Shown here: in pieces, positions 1 through 10,445 of the stretch
How positions within the stretch are numbered: position 1 is the stretch's first letter
Layout of the letters: each line of letters starts with the position of its first letter
Assembly (NCBI RefSeq): GCF_002939185.1
Contig: NZ_POVL01000041.1
Coordinates: forward strand, 1 to 47,963
Source: Enterobacter sichuanensis
GTDB taxonomy: Bacteria; Pseudomonadota; Gammaproteobacteria; Enterobacterales; Enterobacteriaceae
Reading direction: 5' to 3'
DNA length: 47,963 nucleotides
Notes under the pieces: generated by a model
Databases searched by the model: none
Told to the model about the DNA's origin: nothing
The model's input: only the letters and a program-made list of their open reading frames with translations
Program-made: the position numbers and the translations under genes

Positions 1-42
1 TAACACCCAGTTGTGACTATTGCATGACGCCCGGCAGGCAAT

Positions 43-66
43 AAAAAAGGCCGCTTTACAGCGGCC
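43..66 (-). terminator. Intrinsic terminator of sdh-suc operon / SdhX
   Basis: On the minus strand a 7-bp GC-rich stem (GGCCGCT with AGCGGCC, loop GTAA) is followed by six T residues. It ends both the long operon transcript and the putative SdhX RNA. Confidence 0.85.
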
Positions 67-128
67 AACCATGTCGAAACGGACATTTTTTATACTGCAA
101 CGCCCCCCTTCCGGGGAGCAGAGAGGAC
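43..128 (-). ncRNA. sdhX: SdhX (RybD)-type 3'-UTR small RNA of the sdh-suc operon
   Basis: The segment directly after the sucD stop holds no ORF but, read on the minus strand, has a small hairpin (ATGTC/GACAT arms around 72-90) followed by a strong intrinsic terminator. In E. coli the 3' end of the sdhCDAB-sucABCD transcript is processed into the Hfq-binding RNA SdhX, which represses ackA and links TCA flux to acetate metabolism. Position, size and terminator fit. The 5' end is not visible from sequence; I set it just after the stop codon. Identification rests on context and remembered similarity. Confidence 0.65.
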
Positions 129-998
129 TTACTTAATGATGGATTTCAGTGCTTCGCCGATATCCGCCAGGCTGCGAACGGTTTTCACGCCTGCGGCTTC
201 CAGCGCGGCAAATTTCTCATCAGCCGTACCTTTACCACCGGCGATGATTGCGCCTGCGTGACCCATACGTTTACCTTTCGGTGCAGTCACGCCCGCGATG
301 TAGCCGACAACAGGCTTGGTCACGTGTTCTTTGATGTAAGCAGCCGCTTCTTCTTCTGCGCTACCACCGATCTCACCGATCATGACGATCGCTTCGGTCT
401 GTGGATCTTCCTGGAACAGCTTCAGGATGTCGATGAAGTTAGAGCCCGGGATTGGGTCACCGCCGATGCCCACACAGGTGGACTGGCCGAAGCCGTAATC
501 GGTCGTCTGCTTAACCGCTTCATAGGTCAGGGTACCGGAACGGGAAACGATACCCACTTTGCCCGGCTTATGAATGTGGCCCGGCATGATGCCGATTTTG
601 CATTCGCCCGGGGTGATAACGCCTGGGCAGTTCGGGCCGATCATGCGCACGCCCGCTTCGTCCAGCTTCACTTTCACGGTCAGCATATCCAGCGTCGGGA
701 TGCCTTCAGTAATGGTGATAATAAGCTTAATGCCTGCATCGATGGCTTCCAGAATAGAGTCTTTGCAGAACGGAGCCGGAACGTAGATCACGGTCGCGGT
801 GGCGCCCGTCGCTTCTACAGCTTCACGCACGGTGTTGAACACCGGCAGACCCAGGTGCGTGGTGCCGCCTTTACCTGGCGTTACGCCGCCAACCATCTGC
901 GTACCGTAGGCAATCGCCTGTTCAGAGTGGAAAGTCCCCTGGCTACCGGTGAAGCCCTGGCAGATAACCTTGGTATCTTTATTAATTAAAACTGACAT
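129..998 (-). CDS. sucD: Succinyl-CoA synthetase alpha subunit
   Basis: 289 residues, the usual length. SucD binds CoA through an N-terminal Rossmann domain ([10 protein letters not shown] near residue 15) and carries the phosphohistidine, here His247 in GHAGAI. With SucC it converts succinyl-CoA to succinate with ATP or GTP formation in the cytosol. It is the last gene of the sdhCDAB-sucABCD operon; its ATG overlaps the sucC stop by one base (TAATG), with a strong GGAGGGG Shine-Dalgarno sequence inside the end of sucC, so translation is probably coupled. Nothing unusual is seen. Confidence 0.98.
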   Translation of the reverse strand: MSVLINKDTKVICQGFTGSQGTFHSEQAIAYGTQMVGGVTPGKGGTTHLGLPVFNTVREAVEATGATATVIYVPAPFCKDSILEAIDAGIKLIITITEGIPTLDMLTVKVKLDEAGVRMIGPNCPGVITPGECKIGIMPGHIHKPGKVGIVSRSGTLTYEAVKQTTDYGFGQSTCVGIGGDPIPGSNFIDILKLFQEDPQTEAIVMIGEIGGSAEEEAAAYIKEHVTKPVVGYIAGVTAPKGKRMGHAGAIIAGGKGTADEKFAALEAAGVKTVRSLADIGEALKSIIK

Positions 999-2164
999 TA
1001 TTTCCCCTCCACTGCGGCAACAACCTGCTGAGCTGCATCCGTCAGACTTTTCGCTGCAATAATATTCAGGCCGCTGTCAGCCAGTTTTTTCGCGCCGAGT
1101 TCAGCGTTGTTACCTTCCAGACGTACAACAACCGGAACGTTAACGCCCACTTCTTCTACCGCACCGATAATACCGTCAGCGATCAGGTCGCAACGTACGA
1201 TGCCGCCGAAGATGTTAACCAGAACGGCCTTCACATTGTCGTCGGAGAGAATGATTTTGAACGCTTCGGTTACGCGCTCTTTGGTTGCGCCACCGCCTAC
1301 GTCGAGGAAGTTTGCTGGCTCGCCGCCGTGCAGCTTAACGATGTCCATGGTGCCCATTGCCAGGCCCGCACCGTTAACCATGCAGCCGATGTTGCCATCC
1401 AGCGCCACGTAGTTCAGCTCCCACTGTGCAGCTTGCGCTTCACGTGGATCTTCCTGAGACTGGTCGCGCATTTCACGCAGATCCGGCTGGCGGAACAGGG
1501 CGTTACCGTCAGCGCCCAGTTTGCCGTCGAGGCAGATCAGATCGCCCTGAGTGGTAATCACCAGCGGGTTGATCTCGATCAGCGCCAGGTCGCGCTCCAG
1601 GAAGATCGTCGCCAGACCCATGAAGATCTTGGTGAACTGCTGAACCAGTTTGCCTTCCAGACCCAGTTTGAACGCCAGCTCACGACCCTGGTAAGGCATT
1701 GGACCTGCCAGCGGATCGATAGCCACTTTGTGGATCAGGTGTGGGGTCTCTTCCGCCACTTTTTCGATTTCCACGCCGCCTTCAGTAGACGCCATGAACA
1801 CCACGCGACGGGAGCTACGGTCAACCACCGCGCCCAGGTACAGCTCTTTCGCGATATCAGTCGCCGCTTCAACCAGGATCTGGTTAACCGGCTGGCCGTT
1901 CGCGTCTGTCTGGTAGGTCACCAGACGCTTGCCGAGCCAATGTTCAGCAAACGCACGAATCTCTTCTTTGCTCTTAACAACCTTCACACCGCCCGCTTTA
2001 CCACGGCCACCAGCGTGAACCTGACACTTAACTACCCACGGGCCGGAACCGATTTTAGATGCGGCTTCTTCTGCTTCACGCGGGGTAGTACAGGCATAAC
2101 CCACCGGAGCCGGTAAGCCATACCGGGCAAACAGCTGTTTGGCCTGATATTCATGTAAGTTCAT
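998..2164 (-). CDS. sucC: Succinyl-CoA synthetase beta subunit (ADP-forming)
   Basis: 388 residues, identical in length to the E. coli protein. The start MNLHEYQAK is the family hallmark and opens an ATP-grasp nucleotide-binding domain; the C-terminal CoA-ligase domain contains the GGGATKERV and [10 protein letters not shown] segments that meet the alpha subunit. It forms the alpha2beta2 enzyme with SucD. A REP element lies in the 117-base gap to sucB upstream, which may set the relative amounts of the sucAB and sucCD messages. Confidence 0.98.
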   Translation of the reverse strand: MNLHEYQAKQLFARYGLPAPVGYACTTPREAEEAASKIGSGPWVVKCQVHAGGRGKAGGVKVVKSKEEIRAFAEHWLGKRLVTYQTDANGQPVNQILVEAATDIAKELYLGAVVDRSSRRVVFMASTEGGVEIEKVAEETPHLIHKVAIDPLAGPMPYQGRELAFKLGLEGKLVQQFTKIFMGLATIFLERDLALIEINPLVITTQGDLICLDGKLGADGNALFRQPDLREMRDQSQEDPREAQAAQWELNYVALDGNIGCMVNGAGLAMGTMDIVKLHGGEPANFLDVGGGATKERVTEAFKIILSDDNVKAVLVNIFGGIVRCDLIADGIIGAVEEVGVNVPVVVRLEGNNAELGAKKLADSGLNIIAAKSLTDAAQQVVAAVEGK

Positions 2165-2227
2165 GTGTTCTATCCATCCTTCAGGGTAATCGTTATCTTC
2201 AAACCTGTAGACCGGTGCGGTCTGTGT

Positions 2228-2258
2228 GCCGGATGGCGCTACGCTTATCCGGCCTACA
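2228..2258. repeat. REP element between sucB and sucC
   Basis: A GC-rich imperfect palindrome of the enterobacterial REP type (GCCGGATGGCG ... TTATCCGGCCTACA) lies in the 2165-2281 gap. In the transcript it would fold as a stable hairpin between the sucAB and sucCD parts of the message. The rest of the gap shows only the sucC ribosome binding region. Confidence 0.85.
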
Positions 2259-2281
2259 GGGCAGGTGATGCTAAATGGTTA

Positions 2282-3502
2282 CTAGACGTCCAGCAGCAGA
2301 CGCGTTGGATCTTCCAGCAGCTCTTTAATGGCGACCAGGAAGCCCACGGATTCGCGGCCGTCGATCAGGCGGTGGTCGTAAGAGAGCGCCAGGTACATCA
2401 TTGGCAGGATCTCCACTTTACCGTCTACCGCCATAGGACGATCTTTAATGGCATGCATACCCAGGATCGCGCTCTGTGGCGGGTTGATGATTGGGGTAGA
2501 CATCAGTGAACCGAATACACCGCCGTTGGTAATGGTGAAGTTACCGCCGGTCAGATCTTCTACGGTCAGCTTGCCGTCGCGGCCTTTCACAGCCAACTCT
2601 TTGATATTTTTCTCAATGTCAGCCATACCCAGGGTATCAACATCACGCAGGACCGGAGTCACCAGGCCACGTGGGGTCGAAACCGCCATGCTGACGTCGA
2701 AGTAGTTGTGGTAAACCACGTCATCGCCATCGATGGACGCATTCACTTCCGGGTAGCGTTTCAGCGCTTCAACCACCGCTTTCACGTAGAAGGACATAAA
2801 GCCCAGACGGATACCGTGACGTTTTTCGAAGGCGTCACCGTACTGCTTACGCAGGTCCATGATTGGCTTCATGTTCACTTCGTTGAAAGTGGTCAACATC
2901 GCCGTGGAATTTTTCGCTTCCAGCAGACGCTCAGCCACACGCTTACGCAGGCGAGTCATAGGAACACGTTTTTCGCTGCGCGCGCCCAGAGCAGGCTGGG
3001 CTGCAGGGGCTGCCGCTGGCGCTTTCGCTTCTGCCTGAGCAGGCGCTTTCGCCAGGTGTTTGTCGATGTCTTCGCGGGTCAGACGACCGCCCACACCAGT
3101 GCCTTTGATGGCTGCCGGGTCAAGGCTGTGTTCAGCCAGCAGGCGACGGATCGCCGGGCTGAGCGCGTCGTTAGACTGTTCTTCCAGAGAAGCCTGCTGG
3201 CGCTGAGCCGGGGTAGAGGCTTTCTCTTCAGATTTCGCGCTGGACTCTTTGCCCGCGCTGTTGCCTTCACGCAGGCGACCCAGGATCTGACGAGAGGTGA
3301 CGGTGGTACCTTCATCTTCCAGCACCGCGTCCAGAACGCCATCCGCCGAAGCCGGTACTTCCAGTACCACTTTGTCAGTTTCGATTTCTACCAGCACTTC
3401 ATCACGCTTAACGGCATCGCCTGGTTTTTTGTGCCAGGTAGCGACGGTCGCATCTGCTACAGATTCAGGCAGGTCGGGAACAAGAATATCTACGCTACTC
3501 AT
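2282..3502 (-). CDS. sucB: Dihydrolipoyllysine succinyltransferase, E2 of 2-oxoglutarate dehydrogenase
   Basis: 406 residues. Domains in order: lipoyl domain with the lipoyl-lysine at Lys44 (ETDKVVLE); an Ala/Gln/Glu-rich linker; a peripheral-subunit-binding domain ([11 protein letters not shown], roughly 114-150); a second Ala/Pro linker; and the catalytic acyltransferase domain with the HRLIDG motif (His377, Asp381). It transfers succinyl groups from E1 to CoA and forms the core of the complex; E3 (Lpd) is encoded elsewhere. The start has a good AAAGGA Shine-Dalgarno sequence. The gene ends in tandem stops TAG-TAA. It lies 14 bases after sucA. Confidence 0.98.
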   Translation of the reverse strand: MSSVDILVPDLPESVADATVATWHKKPGDAVKRDEVLVEIETDKVVLEVPASADGVLDAVLEDEGTTVTSRQILGRLREGNSAGKESSAKSEEKASTPAQRQQASLEEQSNDALSPAIRRLLAEHSLDPAAIKGTGVGGRLTREDIDKHLAKAPAQAEAKAPAAAPAAQPALGARSEKRVPMTRLRKRVAERLLEAKNSTAMLTTFNEVNMKPIMDLRKQYGDAFEKRHGIRLGFMSFYVKAVVEALKRYPEVNASIDGDDVVYHNYFDVSMAVSTPRGLVTPVLRDVDTLGMADIEKNIKELAVKGRDGKLTVEDLTGGNFTITNGGVFGSLMSTPIINPPQSAILGMHAIKDRPMAVDGKVEILPMMYLALSYDHRLIDGRESVGFLVAIKELLEDPTRLLLDV

Positions 3503-3516
3503 TATGTATCCTTTAA

Positions 3517-6324
3517 TTAATCGACGTTCAGCGCGTCATTGACCAGATCTTGTTGCTGCTTCTGGTGAACGGACATATACCCTACCGCCGGAGAGGCGGA
3601 GGCCGGGCGACCTGCATAGCGCAGGGCTGACCCAAATGGAATCACTTCACGGAAATGATGCTGGCTGCAGTACCATGCGCCCTGGTTGAGCGGCTCTTCC
3701 TGGCACCAGACAAAATCATGTACGTGAGCGTACGGTTTCAGCGCTTCCTGCACCGCCTGGTGCGGGAACGGATAAAGCTGTTCGATACGCACGATGGCGA
3801 CATCTTTCTGATCGTTCTTACGGCGCTGTTCCAGCAGGTCGTAATAAACCTTACCAGAACACATCACCACGCGCTTCACAGCCTGCGGATCCAGCTCATC
3901 AATTTCACCGATAGCCGGCAGGAAGGTGCCGTTGGCCAGTTCATCCAGGCTGGAGACCGCCAGCGGATGACGCAGCAGGGATTTAGGCGACATCACCACC
4001 AGCGGACGGCGCATACCGCGCAGCGCCTGACGACGCAGCATGTGGTAAACCTGAGCCGGGGTTGACGGTACACAGACCTGCATGTTCTGCTCAGCGCAGA
4101 GCTGCAGATAACGTTCCAGACGCGCGGAGGAGTGTTCCGGGCCCTGACCTTCATAACCGTGCGGCAGCAGCATCACCAGGCCACACATACGGCCCCATTT
4201 CTGCTCGCCGGAAGAGATGAACTGGTCGATAACCACCTGCGCGCCGTTGGCGAAGTCACCGAACTGCGCTTCCCAGATAGTCAGGGTACGCGGTTCAGCC
4301 GTGGCGTAACCGTATTCGAAGGCCAGCACCGCTTCTTCAGACAGCACGGAGTCCCAGACCTTGAACTGGCCCTGACCGTTGTGCACGTGCTGCAGCGGGG
4401 TGTACGTTGAACCGTTGGACTGGTTATGCACGACCGCGTGACGGTGGAAGAAGGTGCCACGGCCCGCATCTTCACCGGACAGACGAACAGGAATACCTTC
4501 GTCAACCAGTGTCGCGTAAGCCAGCGTTTCCGCGCCGCCCCAGTCGAACAGCTTCTCGCCTGCGGCCATAGCCTGGCGATCAGCATAAATTTTTGCCACG
4601 CGAGACTGCATCTCAATAGCGTCTGGTACGGTGCTGATGCGTTTAGCCAGCTCCTGCAGGCGCTTCATCTCGACCTTGTTCGGGTAGCTCTCATCCCACT
4701 CGTGGTTGAGGTACGGCGACCAGGTAAAGGAGTGCATGTTCATCGGACGCAGCTCTTTCACCACGCATTCACCTGCATCCAGCGCGTCGCGGTAGAGGTT
4801 GACCATCTCGGTCGCATCTTCCAGCGTCGCCACTTTTTCGCTTTCCAGCTTGTCAGCGTAGATTTTGCGCGGGGTCGGGTGTTTTTTGATTTTCTGGTAC
4901 ATCAACGGCTGGGTTGCACTCGGCTCGTCGGCTTCGTTGTGGCCGTGACGGCGGTAGCAGAACAGGTCGATGAACACATCGCGTTTGAAGGTGTTACGGA
5001 AGTCCAGCGCCAGACGGGTCACGAAGGCGACCGCTTCCGGATCGTCCGCATTAACGTGGAAGATCGGCGCCTGAACCATCTTACCGATGTCGGTACAGTA
5101 TGGGGTAGAACGCGCATCCAGCGGGTTAGAGGTGGTGAAGCCCACCTGGTTATTGATGACGATACGCACGGTACCGCCCACTTCATAACCACGCGCTTTA
5201 GACATGTTCAGGGTTTCCTGAACCACGCCCTGCCCGGTGACCGCGGCGTCACCGTGGATGGTAATTGGCAGCACTTTATTACTGCTTGGCTCGTCCAGAC
5301 GATCCAGACGCGCACGAACGGAACCGATAACCACCGGGCTGACGATCTCCAGGTGTGACGGGTTAAACGCCAGCGCCAGGTGAACCAGACCGCCTTCGGT
5401 TTCGATATCAGACGAGAAGCCCATGTGATACTTCACGTCGCCGGTGCCAAGGTGTTCTTTATGTTTGCCCGCGAATTCGTCGAACAGGTCCTGCGGTTTT
5501 TTACCCAGCACGTTGACCAGTACGTTCAGACGACCACGGTGCGCCATGCCCAGCACCACTTCACGGGTGCCGCTCTTGCCTGCGTGACGAATCAGCTCTT
5601 TCAGCATCGGCACCAGCGCATCGCCGCCTTCCAGCGAGAAGCGTTTTGCGCCCGGGAATTTCGCGCCCAGATAGCGCTCAAGCCCTTCCGCTGCCGTCAG
5701 TTCATTGAGGAAGCGTTTTTTCTCGTCAGCCGAGAAGGTCGCGTGGCCTGCTACGGATTCGATACGCTGCTGGATCCAGCGTTTCTCTTCGGTAGAGGTA
5801 ATGTGCATGTATTCCGCGCCGATGGAGCCGCAGTAGGTTTGCTTGAGCGCGTCAATCAGATCGCCCAACTTCATCGTGTCTTTGCCGATGGCAAAGGAAC
5901 CTACGTTAAAGCTTTCCTGGAAATCGGCCTCGGTCAGATCGTGATACGCCGGATCGAGATCGGCCACACGGTCTTGTTTCCACAGTCCCAGCGGATCGAG
6001 ATTCGCATGCTGGTGACCACGGAAGCGATAAGCGTTGATAAGCTGCAGGACTTTAACCTGCTTCGCATTGGTGTCAGGGTCGGAAATCGCAGAAGAGTAA
6101 CGTGAGGCATCCTTCGCCAGACGACGGAAATAATCACGTGTTTTGGAATGGAATTGATCCGGTTTGACTCCCGTGCCAGGCAACTGCTGGAACATGGAAC
6201 GCCAGTTTGCGTCCACTGAGTCAGGATCGGTTAAGAAGTCTTCATAGAGCTGTTCTATCCAGCTCTGGTTGGCACCAGAGAGGTAAGAAGAGTCCAGCCA
6301 GGCTTTCATTGCGCCGTTCTGCAT
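3517..6324 (-). CDS. sucA: 2-oxoglutarate dehydrogenase E1 component (thiamine diphosphate dependent)
   Basis: 935 residues (E. coli 933). It decarboxylates 2-oxoglutarate and passes the succinyl group to the lipoyl arm of SucB. An N-terminal E2-binding helix ([20 protein letters not shown]) is followed by the TPP-binding region with [13 protein letters not shown] and the [10 protein letters not shown] segment around residues 310-400, and a transketolase-like pyrimidine domain ([13 protein letters not shown]). The start [10 protein letters not shown] has an AAGGGA Shine-Dalgarno sequence. An internal promoter is expected in the 238-base gap after sdhB, as in E. coli, but I cannot place it from sequence alone. 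Confidence 0.98.
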   Translation of the reverse strand: MQNGAMKAWLDSSYLSGANQSWIEQLYEDFLTDPDSVDANWRSMFQQLPGTGVKPDQFHSKTRDYFRRLAKDASRYSSAISDPDTNAKQVKVLQLINAYRFRGHQHANLDPLGLWKQDRVADLDPAYHDLTEADFQESFNVGSFAIGKDTMKLGDLIDALKQTYCGSIGAEYMHITSTEEKRWIQQRIESVAGHATFSADEKKRFLNELTAAEGLERYLGAKFPGAKRFSLEGGDALVPMLKELIRHAGKSGTREVVLGMAHRGRLNVLVNVLGKKPQDLFDEFAGKHKEHLGTGDVKYHMGFSSDIETEGGLVHLALAFNPSHLEIVSPVVIGSVRARLDRLDEPSSNKVLPITIHGDAAVTGQGVVQETLNMSKARGYEVGGTVRIVINNQVGFTTSNPLDARSTPYCTDIGKMVQAPIFHVNADDPEAVAFVTRLALDFRNTFKRDVFIDLFCYRRHGHNEADEPSATQPLMYQKIKKHPTPRKIYADKLESEKVATLEDATEMVNLYRDALDAGECVVKELRPMNMHSFTWSPYLNHEWDESYPNKVEMKRLQELAKRISTVPDAIEMQSRVAKIYADRQAMAAGEKLFDWGGAETLAYATLVDEGIPVRLSGEDAGRGTFFHRHAVVHNQSNGSTYTPLQHVHNGQGQFKVWDSVLSEEAVLAFEYGYATAEPRTLTIWEAQFGDFANGAQVVIDQFISSGEQKWGRMCGLVMLLPHGYEGQGPEHSSARLERYLQLCAEQNMQVCVPSTPAQVYHMLRRQALRGMRRPLVVMSPKSLLRHPLAVSSLDELANGTFLPAIGEIDELDPQAVKRVVMCSGKVYYDLLEQRRKNDQKDVAIVRIEQLYPFPHQAVQEALKPYAHVHDFVWCQEEPLNQGAWYCSQHHFREVIPFGSALRYAGRPASASPAVGYMSVHQKQQQDLVNDALNVD

Positions 6325-6371
6325 CGTGATCCCTTAAGCATTTTTATGCTTACTTTCGCCGTAGAAACTAC

Positions 6372-6392
6372 CACGTACACACCGTGTACGTG
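6372..6392. repeat. Perfect 9-bp inverted repeat upstream of sucA
   Basis: CACGTACAC and GTGTACGTG are separated by ACC. The repeat sits 48 to 68 bases before the sucA start codon, in the sdhB-sucA gap. It could be a transcript hairpin or a dimeric protein-binding site. No T-run follows on either strand, so it is not a standard terminator. Confidence 0.8.
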
Positions 6393-6434
6393 CCGGGGTT
6401 CACCTGCGAGCTCTTTTCATTTGGCCCGCGAAGG

Positions 6435-6478
6435 AACCTTTAGAAACTGTCTAAACGTCAGGGCAGTTTTTAAAGGTT
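6435..6478. repeat. 15-bp inverted repeat in the sdhB-sucA gap
   Basis: Arms 6435-6449 and 6464-6478 are complementary at 14 of 15 positions around a 14-base loop. The element lies between the BIME and the shorter palindrome before sucA. It lacks a following T-run on the minus strand, so a processing, stability or regulatory role is more likely than termination. Confidence 0.75.
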
Positions 6479-6488
6479 TCTGCATTTT

Positions 6489-6555
6489 GCCCGGTGGCGC
6501 TACGCTTACCGGGCCTACAGACTCGTAGGCCGGATAAGCGCAGCGCTGTCCGGCA
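6489..6555. repeat. BIME: two REP elements in opposite orientation
   Basis: REP units at about 6489-6519 (GCCCGGTGGCGCTACGCTTA...) and 6525-6555 (TCGTAGGCCGGATAAGCGCA...) face each other directly after the sdhB stop. Such pairs fold into long hairpins, stabilise upstream message ends and may bind IHF or gyrase. Confidence 0.88.
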
Positions 6556-6562
6556 AATTTAC

Positions 6563-7279
6563 TTACGCACTGCGCTGCAGCAGCATCGACTTAATATGGC
6601 CGATGGCGCGCGTCGGGTTCAGCCCCTTCGGACACACACTGACGCAGTTCATGATGCTATGGCAGCGGAATACGCTGAAAGCGTCACTCAGTCCTTCCAG
6701 ACGGCTTTCGGTTTCGGTGTCGCGGCTATCGATCAGGAAGCGATAGGCAGCCAGCAGACCGGCCGGGCCGATAAACTTGTCCGGGTTCCACCAGAACGAC
6801 GGGCAGGACGTTGAACAACATGCACAAAGAATACACTCGTACAACCCATCGAGTTTTTCACGCTGCTCAGGAGACTGTAAGTGCTCACGAGCGGGTGGAT
6901 TTTGCCCATTATTCAATAAGTAAGGCTTAATCTTCTCATATTGTGCATAGAATTGCCCCATGTCTACCACCAAATCACGCACGACCGGCAGACCTGGCAG
7001 AGGACGGATAACAATTTTCTGACCCGGACGCTGCAGCGCTGAAATTGGCGTGATGCAGGCCAGGCCATTTTTGCCGTTCATGTTCACACCGTCAGAGCCA
7101 CAGACCCCTTCACGGCAGGAGCGACGGAACGACAGGGTCGGATCTTTCTCTTTCAGCTGGATTAAGGCATCCAGCAGCATCATGTCACGACCTTCTTCCG
7201 CTTCCAGGGTGTAGTCCTGCATACGCGGAGCATCATCAACATCCGGGTTATAACGATAAACTGAGAATTCGAGTTTCAT
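6563..7279 (-). CDS. sdhB: Succinate dehydrogenase iron-sulfur subunit
   Basis: 238 residues, as in E. coli. The N-terminal ferredoxin-like domain has the [2Fe-2S] cysteines in CREGVCGSDG and a later Cys in NGLAC; the C-terminal domain has CILCACCSTSCP and CHSIMNCVSVCPKG, ligating the [4Fe-4S] and [3Fe-4S] clusters. It carries electrons from the FAD of SdhA to ubiquinone at the SdhCD membrane anchor. The Shine-Dalgarno sequence is GGAG, ten bases before ATG. It lies 15 bases after sdhA in the operon. Confidence 0.98.
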   Translation of the reverse strand: MKLEFSVYRYNPDVDDAPRMQDYTLEAEEGRDMMLLDALIQLKEKDPTLSFRRSCREGVCGSDGVNMNGKNGLACITPISALQRPGQKIVIRPLPGLPVVRDLVVDMGQFYAQYEKIKPYLLNNGQNPPAREHLQSPEQREKLDGLYECILCACCSTSCPSFWWNPDKFIGPAGLLAAYRFLIDSRDTETESRLEGLSDAFSVFRCHSIMNCVSVCPKGLNPTRAIGHIKSMLLQRSA

Positions 7280-7294
7280 TATCCTGTCTCCGCA

Positions 7295-9061
7295 TTAGTA
7301 AGTACGAATCTTCGGCGGGAACGCCGGACGCAGTTTCGGTTCCATATTGACGCTACGACGCGTCATGGATTCCGACTCTGGCAGATACAGGGAATGGCAC
7401 AGCCAGTTTTCATCGTCACGCTCCGGGAAGTCGAAGCGGCTATGGGCGCCACGGCTTTCGGTACGGAAGTTTGCCGCCATCGCGGTCGCGAACGCGGTTT
7501 CCATCAGGTTATCCAGCTCCAGACACTCTACGCGCTGGGTGTTGAACTCGCTGGAGGTGTCATCCAGACGGGCGTTTTTGAGACGCTCGCGGATCGCTTT
7601 CAGCTGCTCAAGACCTTTGGCCATCGCGTCGCCTTCGCGGAATACCGAGAAGTTGTGCTGCATGCACTCCTGCAGCGCTTTACGGATTTCCACCGGATCT
7701 TCGCCGTTACGGTTGCCGTTCCAGCGGTTGAGGCGTTCAAGAGAAGCATCAATTTCGTCGTCGGTCGCATCACGCAGCGCACCCTGCTCGGCAATGGATT
7801 CCTGCAGATGCAGACCCACCGCACGACCAAACACCACCAGGTCCAGCAGGGAGTTGCCGCCCAGACGGTTAGCACCGTGTACCGATACGCAGGCGATTTC
7901 GCCCACTGCGAACAGGCCAGGGATAACCACATCTTCGCCCTGCTCGTTTACGGTCAGCGCCTGCCCGGTCACTTTGGTCGGAATACCGCCCATCATGTAG
8001 TGGCAGGTTGGGATGACAGGGATCGGCTCTTTCACCGGGTCGACGTGCGCGAAGGTGCGCGACAGTTCCAGGATGCCCGGCAGACGGGATTCCAGCACCT
8101 CTTTACCCAGGTGGTCGAGTTTCAGCTTCGCGTGAGGACCCCATGGGCCATCACAGCCGCGGCCTTCACGGATTTCGATCATGATGGAACGCGCCACCAC
8201 GTCACGACCCGCCAGGTCTTTCGCATTCGGGGCATAACGCTCCATAAAGCGCTCGCCGTGTTTGTTCAGCAGGTAACCCCCTTCACCGCGGCAACCTTCC
8301 GTTACCAGCACGCCCGCACCGGCGATACCGGTTGGGTGGAACTGCCACATCTCCATATCCTGCACCGGCACGCCCGCGCGGATAGCCATACCGACCCCGT
8401 CACCGGTGTTGATGTGAGCATTGGTGGTGGACTGGTAAATACGGCCTGCACCACCGGTCGCCAGCACGGTTGCGCGGGCTTTGAAGTAAACGACTTCACC
8501 GGTTTCGATGCACAGTGCGGTACAACCGACGATTGCGCCATCGGCGTTTTTCACCAGATCCAGCGCGTACCACTCGGAGAAGATGGTGGTGTGATTTTTC
8601 AGGTTCTGCTGATACAGGGTGTGCAGCAGTGCGTGACCGGTACGGTCAGCCGCCGCCGCGGTACGTGCCGCCTGCTCGCCGCCGAAGTTTTTCGACTGGC
8701 CGCCAAACGGACGCTGATAGATGGTGCCATTTTCCAGACGGGAGAACGGCAGACCCATGTGGTCCAGCTCCAGAATCGCTTCCGGGCCGGTCTTACACAT
8801 ATATTCGATGGCATCCTGGTCACCGATGTAATCGGAACCTTTTACCGTATCGTACATGTGCCATTCCCAGTTATCTTCATGGGAGTTACCCAGCGCAACG
8901 GTAATACCGCCCTGCGCAGACACAGTATGGGAACGGGTTGGGAAGACTTTAGAGAGCAGCGCACAGCTCTGGCCGCTCTGGGAAATTTGCAGTGCGGCAC
9001 GCATACCTGCGCCACCCGCACCAATGACGACAGCATCAAATTCTCTGACTGGCAGTTTCAT
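7295..9061 (-). CDS. sdhA: Succinate dehydrogenase flavoprotein subunit
   Basis: 588 residues from the start MKLPVREF. I chose this start, four codons inside the longest open frame, because it matches the E. coli N terminus and its ATG overlaps the sdhD stop by one base (TAATG). The FAD-binding [10 protein letters not shown] motif is at about 14-23, and the FAD-linked histidine is His45 in PTRSHT. The substrate-binding HPTG and the catalytic region around [10 protein letters not shown] are present. It oxidises succinate to fumarate on the cytoplasmic face of complex II. Confidence 0.97.
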   Translation of the reverse strand: MKLPVREFDAVVIGAGGAGMRAALQISQSGQSCALLSKVFPTRSHTVSAQGGITVALGNSHEDNWEWHMYDTVKGSDYIGDQDAIEYMCKTGPEAILELDHMGLPFSRLENGTIYQRPFGGQSKNFGGEQAARTAAAADRTGHALLHTLYQQNLKNHTTIFSEWYALDLVKNADGAIVGCTALCIETGEVVYFKARATVLATGGAGRIYQSTTNAHINTGDGVGMAIRAGVPVQDMEMWQFHPTGIAGAGVLVTEGCRGEGGYLLNKHGERFMERYAPNAKDLAGRDVVARSIMIEIREGRGCDGPWGPHAKLKLDHLGKEVLESRLPGILELSRTFAHVDPVKEPIPVIPTCHYMMGGIPTKVTGQALTVNEQGEDVVIPGLFAVGEIACVSVHGANRLGGNSLLDLVVFGRAVGLHLQESIAEQGALRDATDDEIDASLERLNRWNGNRNGEDPVEIRKALQECMQHNFSVFREGDAMAKGLEQLKAIRERLKNARLDDTSSEFNTQRVECLELDNLMETAFATAMAANFRTESRGAHSRFDFPERDDENWLCHSLYLPESESMTRRSVNMEPKLRPAFPPKIRTY

Positions 9062-9408
9062 TACACACCCCACACCACAACAAATCCATAAATAACGTAA
9101 ACCACCAGAGCAACAACAATGGCCAGCTGCAGAGGGAGGCGAATCGCCAGAGGTTTAACGTAATCGGTCAGCACCTGCCACATACCAATCCAGGCATGAA
9201 TAAGGATGGAGAACAGCGCCAGCAAGGTGAACACTTTGGTGAAGGCCGATCCGAAGAACCCACTCCAGATTTCCCACGTAAGCTCCCCGCTGGTGGCGAA
9301 GAAACCGATCATATAGATGATGTAAAGGGTGAGAACGATGGCGGTAGCACGGACCAGAATGAAGTCATGTACGCCGTTGCGTCCTAATGCGGAGGCGTTG
9401 CTTACCAT
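9061..9408 (-). CDS. sdhD: Succinate dehydrogenase membrane anchor, cytochrome b556 small subunit
   Basis: 115 residues with three transmembrane helices (about 16-37, 58-80 and 90-113). His71 (LIHAWIG), which corresponds to the residue near the heme, and Tyr83, part of the ubiquinone site, are both conserved. With SdhC it anchors SdhAB to the inner membrane. Its start overlaps the end of sdhC by 7 bases and its stop overlaps the sdhA start by one base, so translation is probably coupled along the operon. Confidence 0.97.
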   Translation of the reverse strand: MVSNASALGRNGVHDFILVRATAIVLTLYIIYMIGFFATSGELTWEIWSGFFGSAFTKVFTLLALFSILIHAWIGMWQVLTDYVKPLAIRLPLQLAIVVALVVYVIYGFVVVWGV

Positions 9409-9791
9409 ACGAGAACTCCTGCGAGAAGTGAAAGCACGACTGTAATCACAAATGAAATGTTAGCGGAGCGTTTCCCGGCTTCGAAGGTCTCTTCGAGATA
9501 GCCAAAGTCCATCAGCATATGGCGAACACCCACCACAACGTGGTACGCCAGTGCGGTCAGAATGCCCCACATGATGAATTTCACGAAGAAGCTGTTCATG
9601 ATGGCCGAGGCCTGGAGGAATCCTTCAGGGGAAGAGAGGCTGGTACCCAGTAACCACAGCAGAATGCCGACCGCCACAAACGTAATCACACCTGAAACAC
9701 GGTGCAGAATGGACGCTATTGCTGTTACAGGGAACCGGATCGTTTTCAGATCCAGATTGACAGGTCTTTGTTTTTTCACATTTCTTATCAT
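9402..9791 (-). CDS. sdhC: Succinate dehydrogenase cytochrome b556 large membrane subunit
   Basis: 129 residues from the start [10 protein letters not shown], which matches E. coli; the frame is open 33 codons further upstream, but that stretch corresponds to the known untranslated leader. Three transmembrane helices are seen. Ser27 and Arg31 (ASILHRVSG) belong to the ubiquinone pocket and His84 (LAYHVVVG) is the heme ligand. It is the first gene of the nine-kilobase sdh-suc operon. The 170-base leader is where RyhB and Spot 42 act in E. coli; I did not verify those pairings here. Confidence 0.95.
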   Translation of the reverse strand: MIRNVKKQRPVNLDLKTIRFPVTAIASILHRVSGVITFVAVGILLWLLGTSLSSPEGFLQASAIMNSFFVKFIMWGILTALAYHVVVGVRHMLMDFGYLEETFEAGKRSANISFVITVVLSLLAGVLVW

Positions 9792-9966
9792 GAATAACGC
9801 CCACATGCTGTTCTTATTGTTTCCTTCCTCCGGACTGCGATGCGGGTCAAGCAGCGTTCCTTTTCTATAACTGCGCGTCATGCAAAACATTGCTTCCAGA
9901 TGCTAAAACGACACGTTACAACGCTGGGTGGCTCGGGATTGCAGGGTGTTCCGGAGACCTGGCGGC

Positions 9967-9995
9967 AGTATAGGCCGTTCACAAAATCATTACAA
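9967..9995 (-). promoter_or_regulatory. sdhC promoter
   Basis: On the minus strand a -35 TTGTAA (9990-9995) and a -10 TATACT (9967-9972) are spaced by 17 bp, about 170 bp before the sdhC start codon. The block matches the E. coli sdhC promoter as I remember it. Confidence 0.8.
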
Positions 9996-10032
9996 TTAAC
10001 CTACATACAGTTTGTTGGGTTTTCTCTGGAAC

Positions 10033-10048
10033 AGTGATCAGGGTCACG
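10033..10048. promoter_or_regulatory. CRP-like site in the sdhC-gltA control region
   Basis: AGTGA-TCAGGG-TCACG matches the CRP consensus TGTGA-N6-TCACA at 8 of 10 positions. It lies about 70 to 80 bp upstream of the sdhC start of transcription and between the divergent promoters. This agrees with the known catabolite control of sdh; binding is inferred. Confidence 0.5.
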
Positions 10049-10090
10049 ATAACAACATCTTTTTAATTTTTAATCATCTGATTTGACAAA

Positions 10091-10108
10091 TGTTAAACAA
10101 TATTGTTA
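10091..10108. promoter_or_regulatory. Possible ArcA-type repeats between sdhC and gltA
   Basis: Two TGTTA motifs (10091-10095 and 10104-10108) lie in an AT-rich stretch just upstream of the gltA -10 element. sdh and gltA are classic ArcA-repressed genes, but the 13-bp spacing is not the usual 10 to 11 bp, so this is tentative. Confidence 0.3.
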
Positions 10109-10129
10109 CAAACGTCATCAGAAAAGGCA

Positions 10130-10135
10130 TATAAT
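10130..10135 (+). promoter_or_regulatory. gltA distal promoter -10 element
   Basis: A perfect TATAAT sits about 310 bp before the gltA start codon. The -35 region is weak (TTACAA at 18-bp spacing), which suits a regulated promoter. E. coli gltA also has a long leader. The leader 10140-10445 holds no ORF I can support. Confidence 0.6.
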
Positions 10136-10445
10136 GCGCAAAAGTTATGAGGTCTGTCTTTCACCTGACAAATAGTTATGTAACAGTGTGATGGTATTGA
10201 CCGAAGTTATCAGGACAGTTATTAGTGATATACAGGTTTGAATAATTCGGACTGCAAAAACGCTGATTTGCTGTGGTTTCACTGATATTTCATTCGTTTA
10301 CCTGCAAGGCGCCATAGCTCTGTACCCTGGTTTGTCCTCGTGAGCTGAGCGGTAAGCCAAATAACAATCTGGTAACGATGATTAACAGCTGAAGGCAAAT
10401 CCGGTAAAGCGCAGTCTTAAGCATAAGGCGCTAAGGAGACCGTAA

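Noticed and set aside
7394..9091. 565-codon open frame antisense to sdhA
   Set aside because: It is a codon-bias shadow of sdhA, with no recognisable domain and no Shine-Dalgarno sequence.
9792..9890. 33-codon N-terminal extension of SdhC
   Set aside because: The stretch corresponds to the untranslated sdhC leader of E. coli and has no conserved protein sequence.
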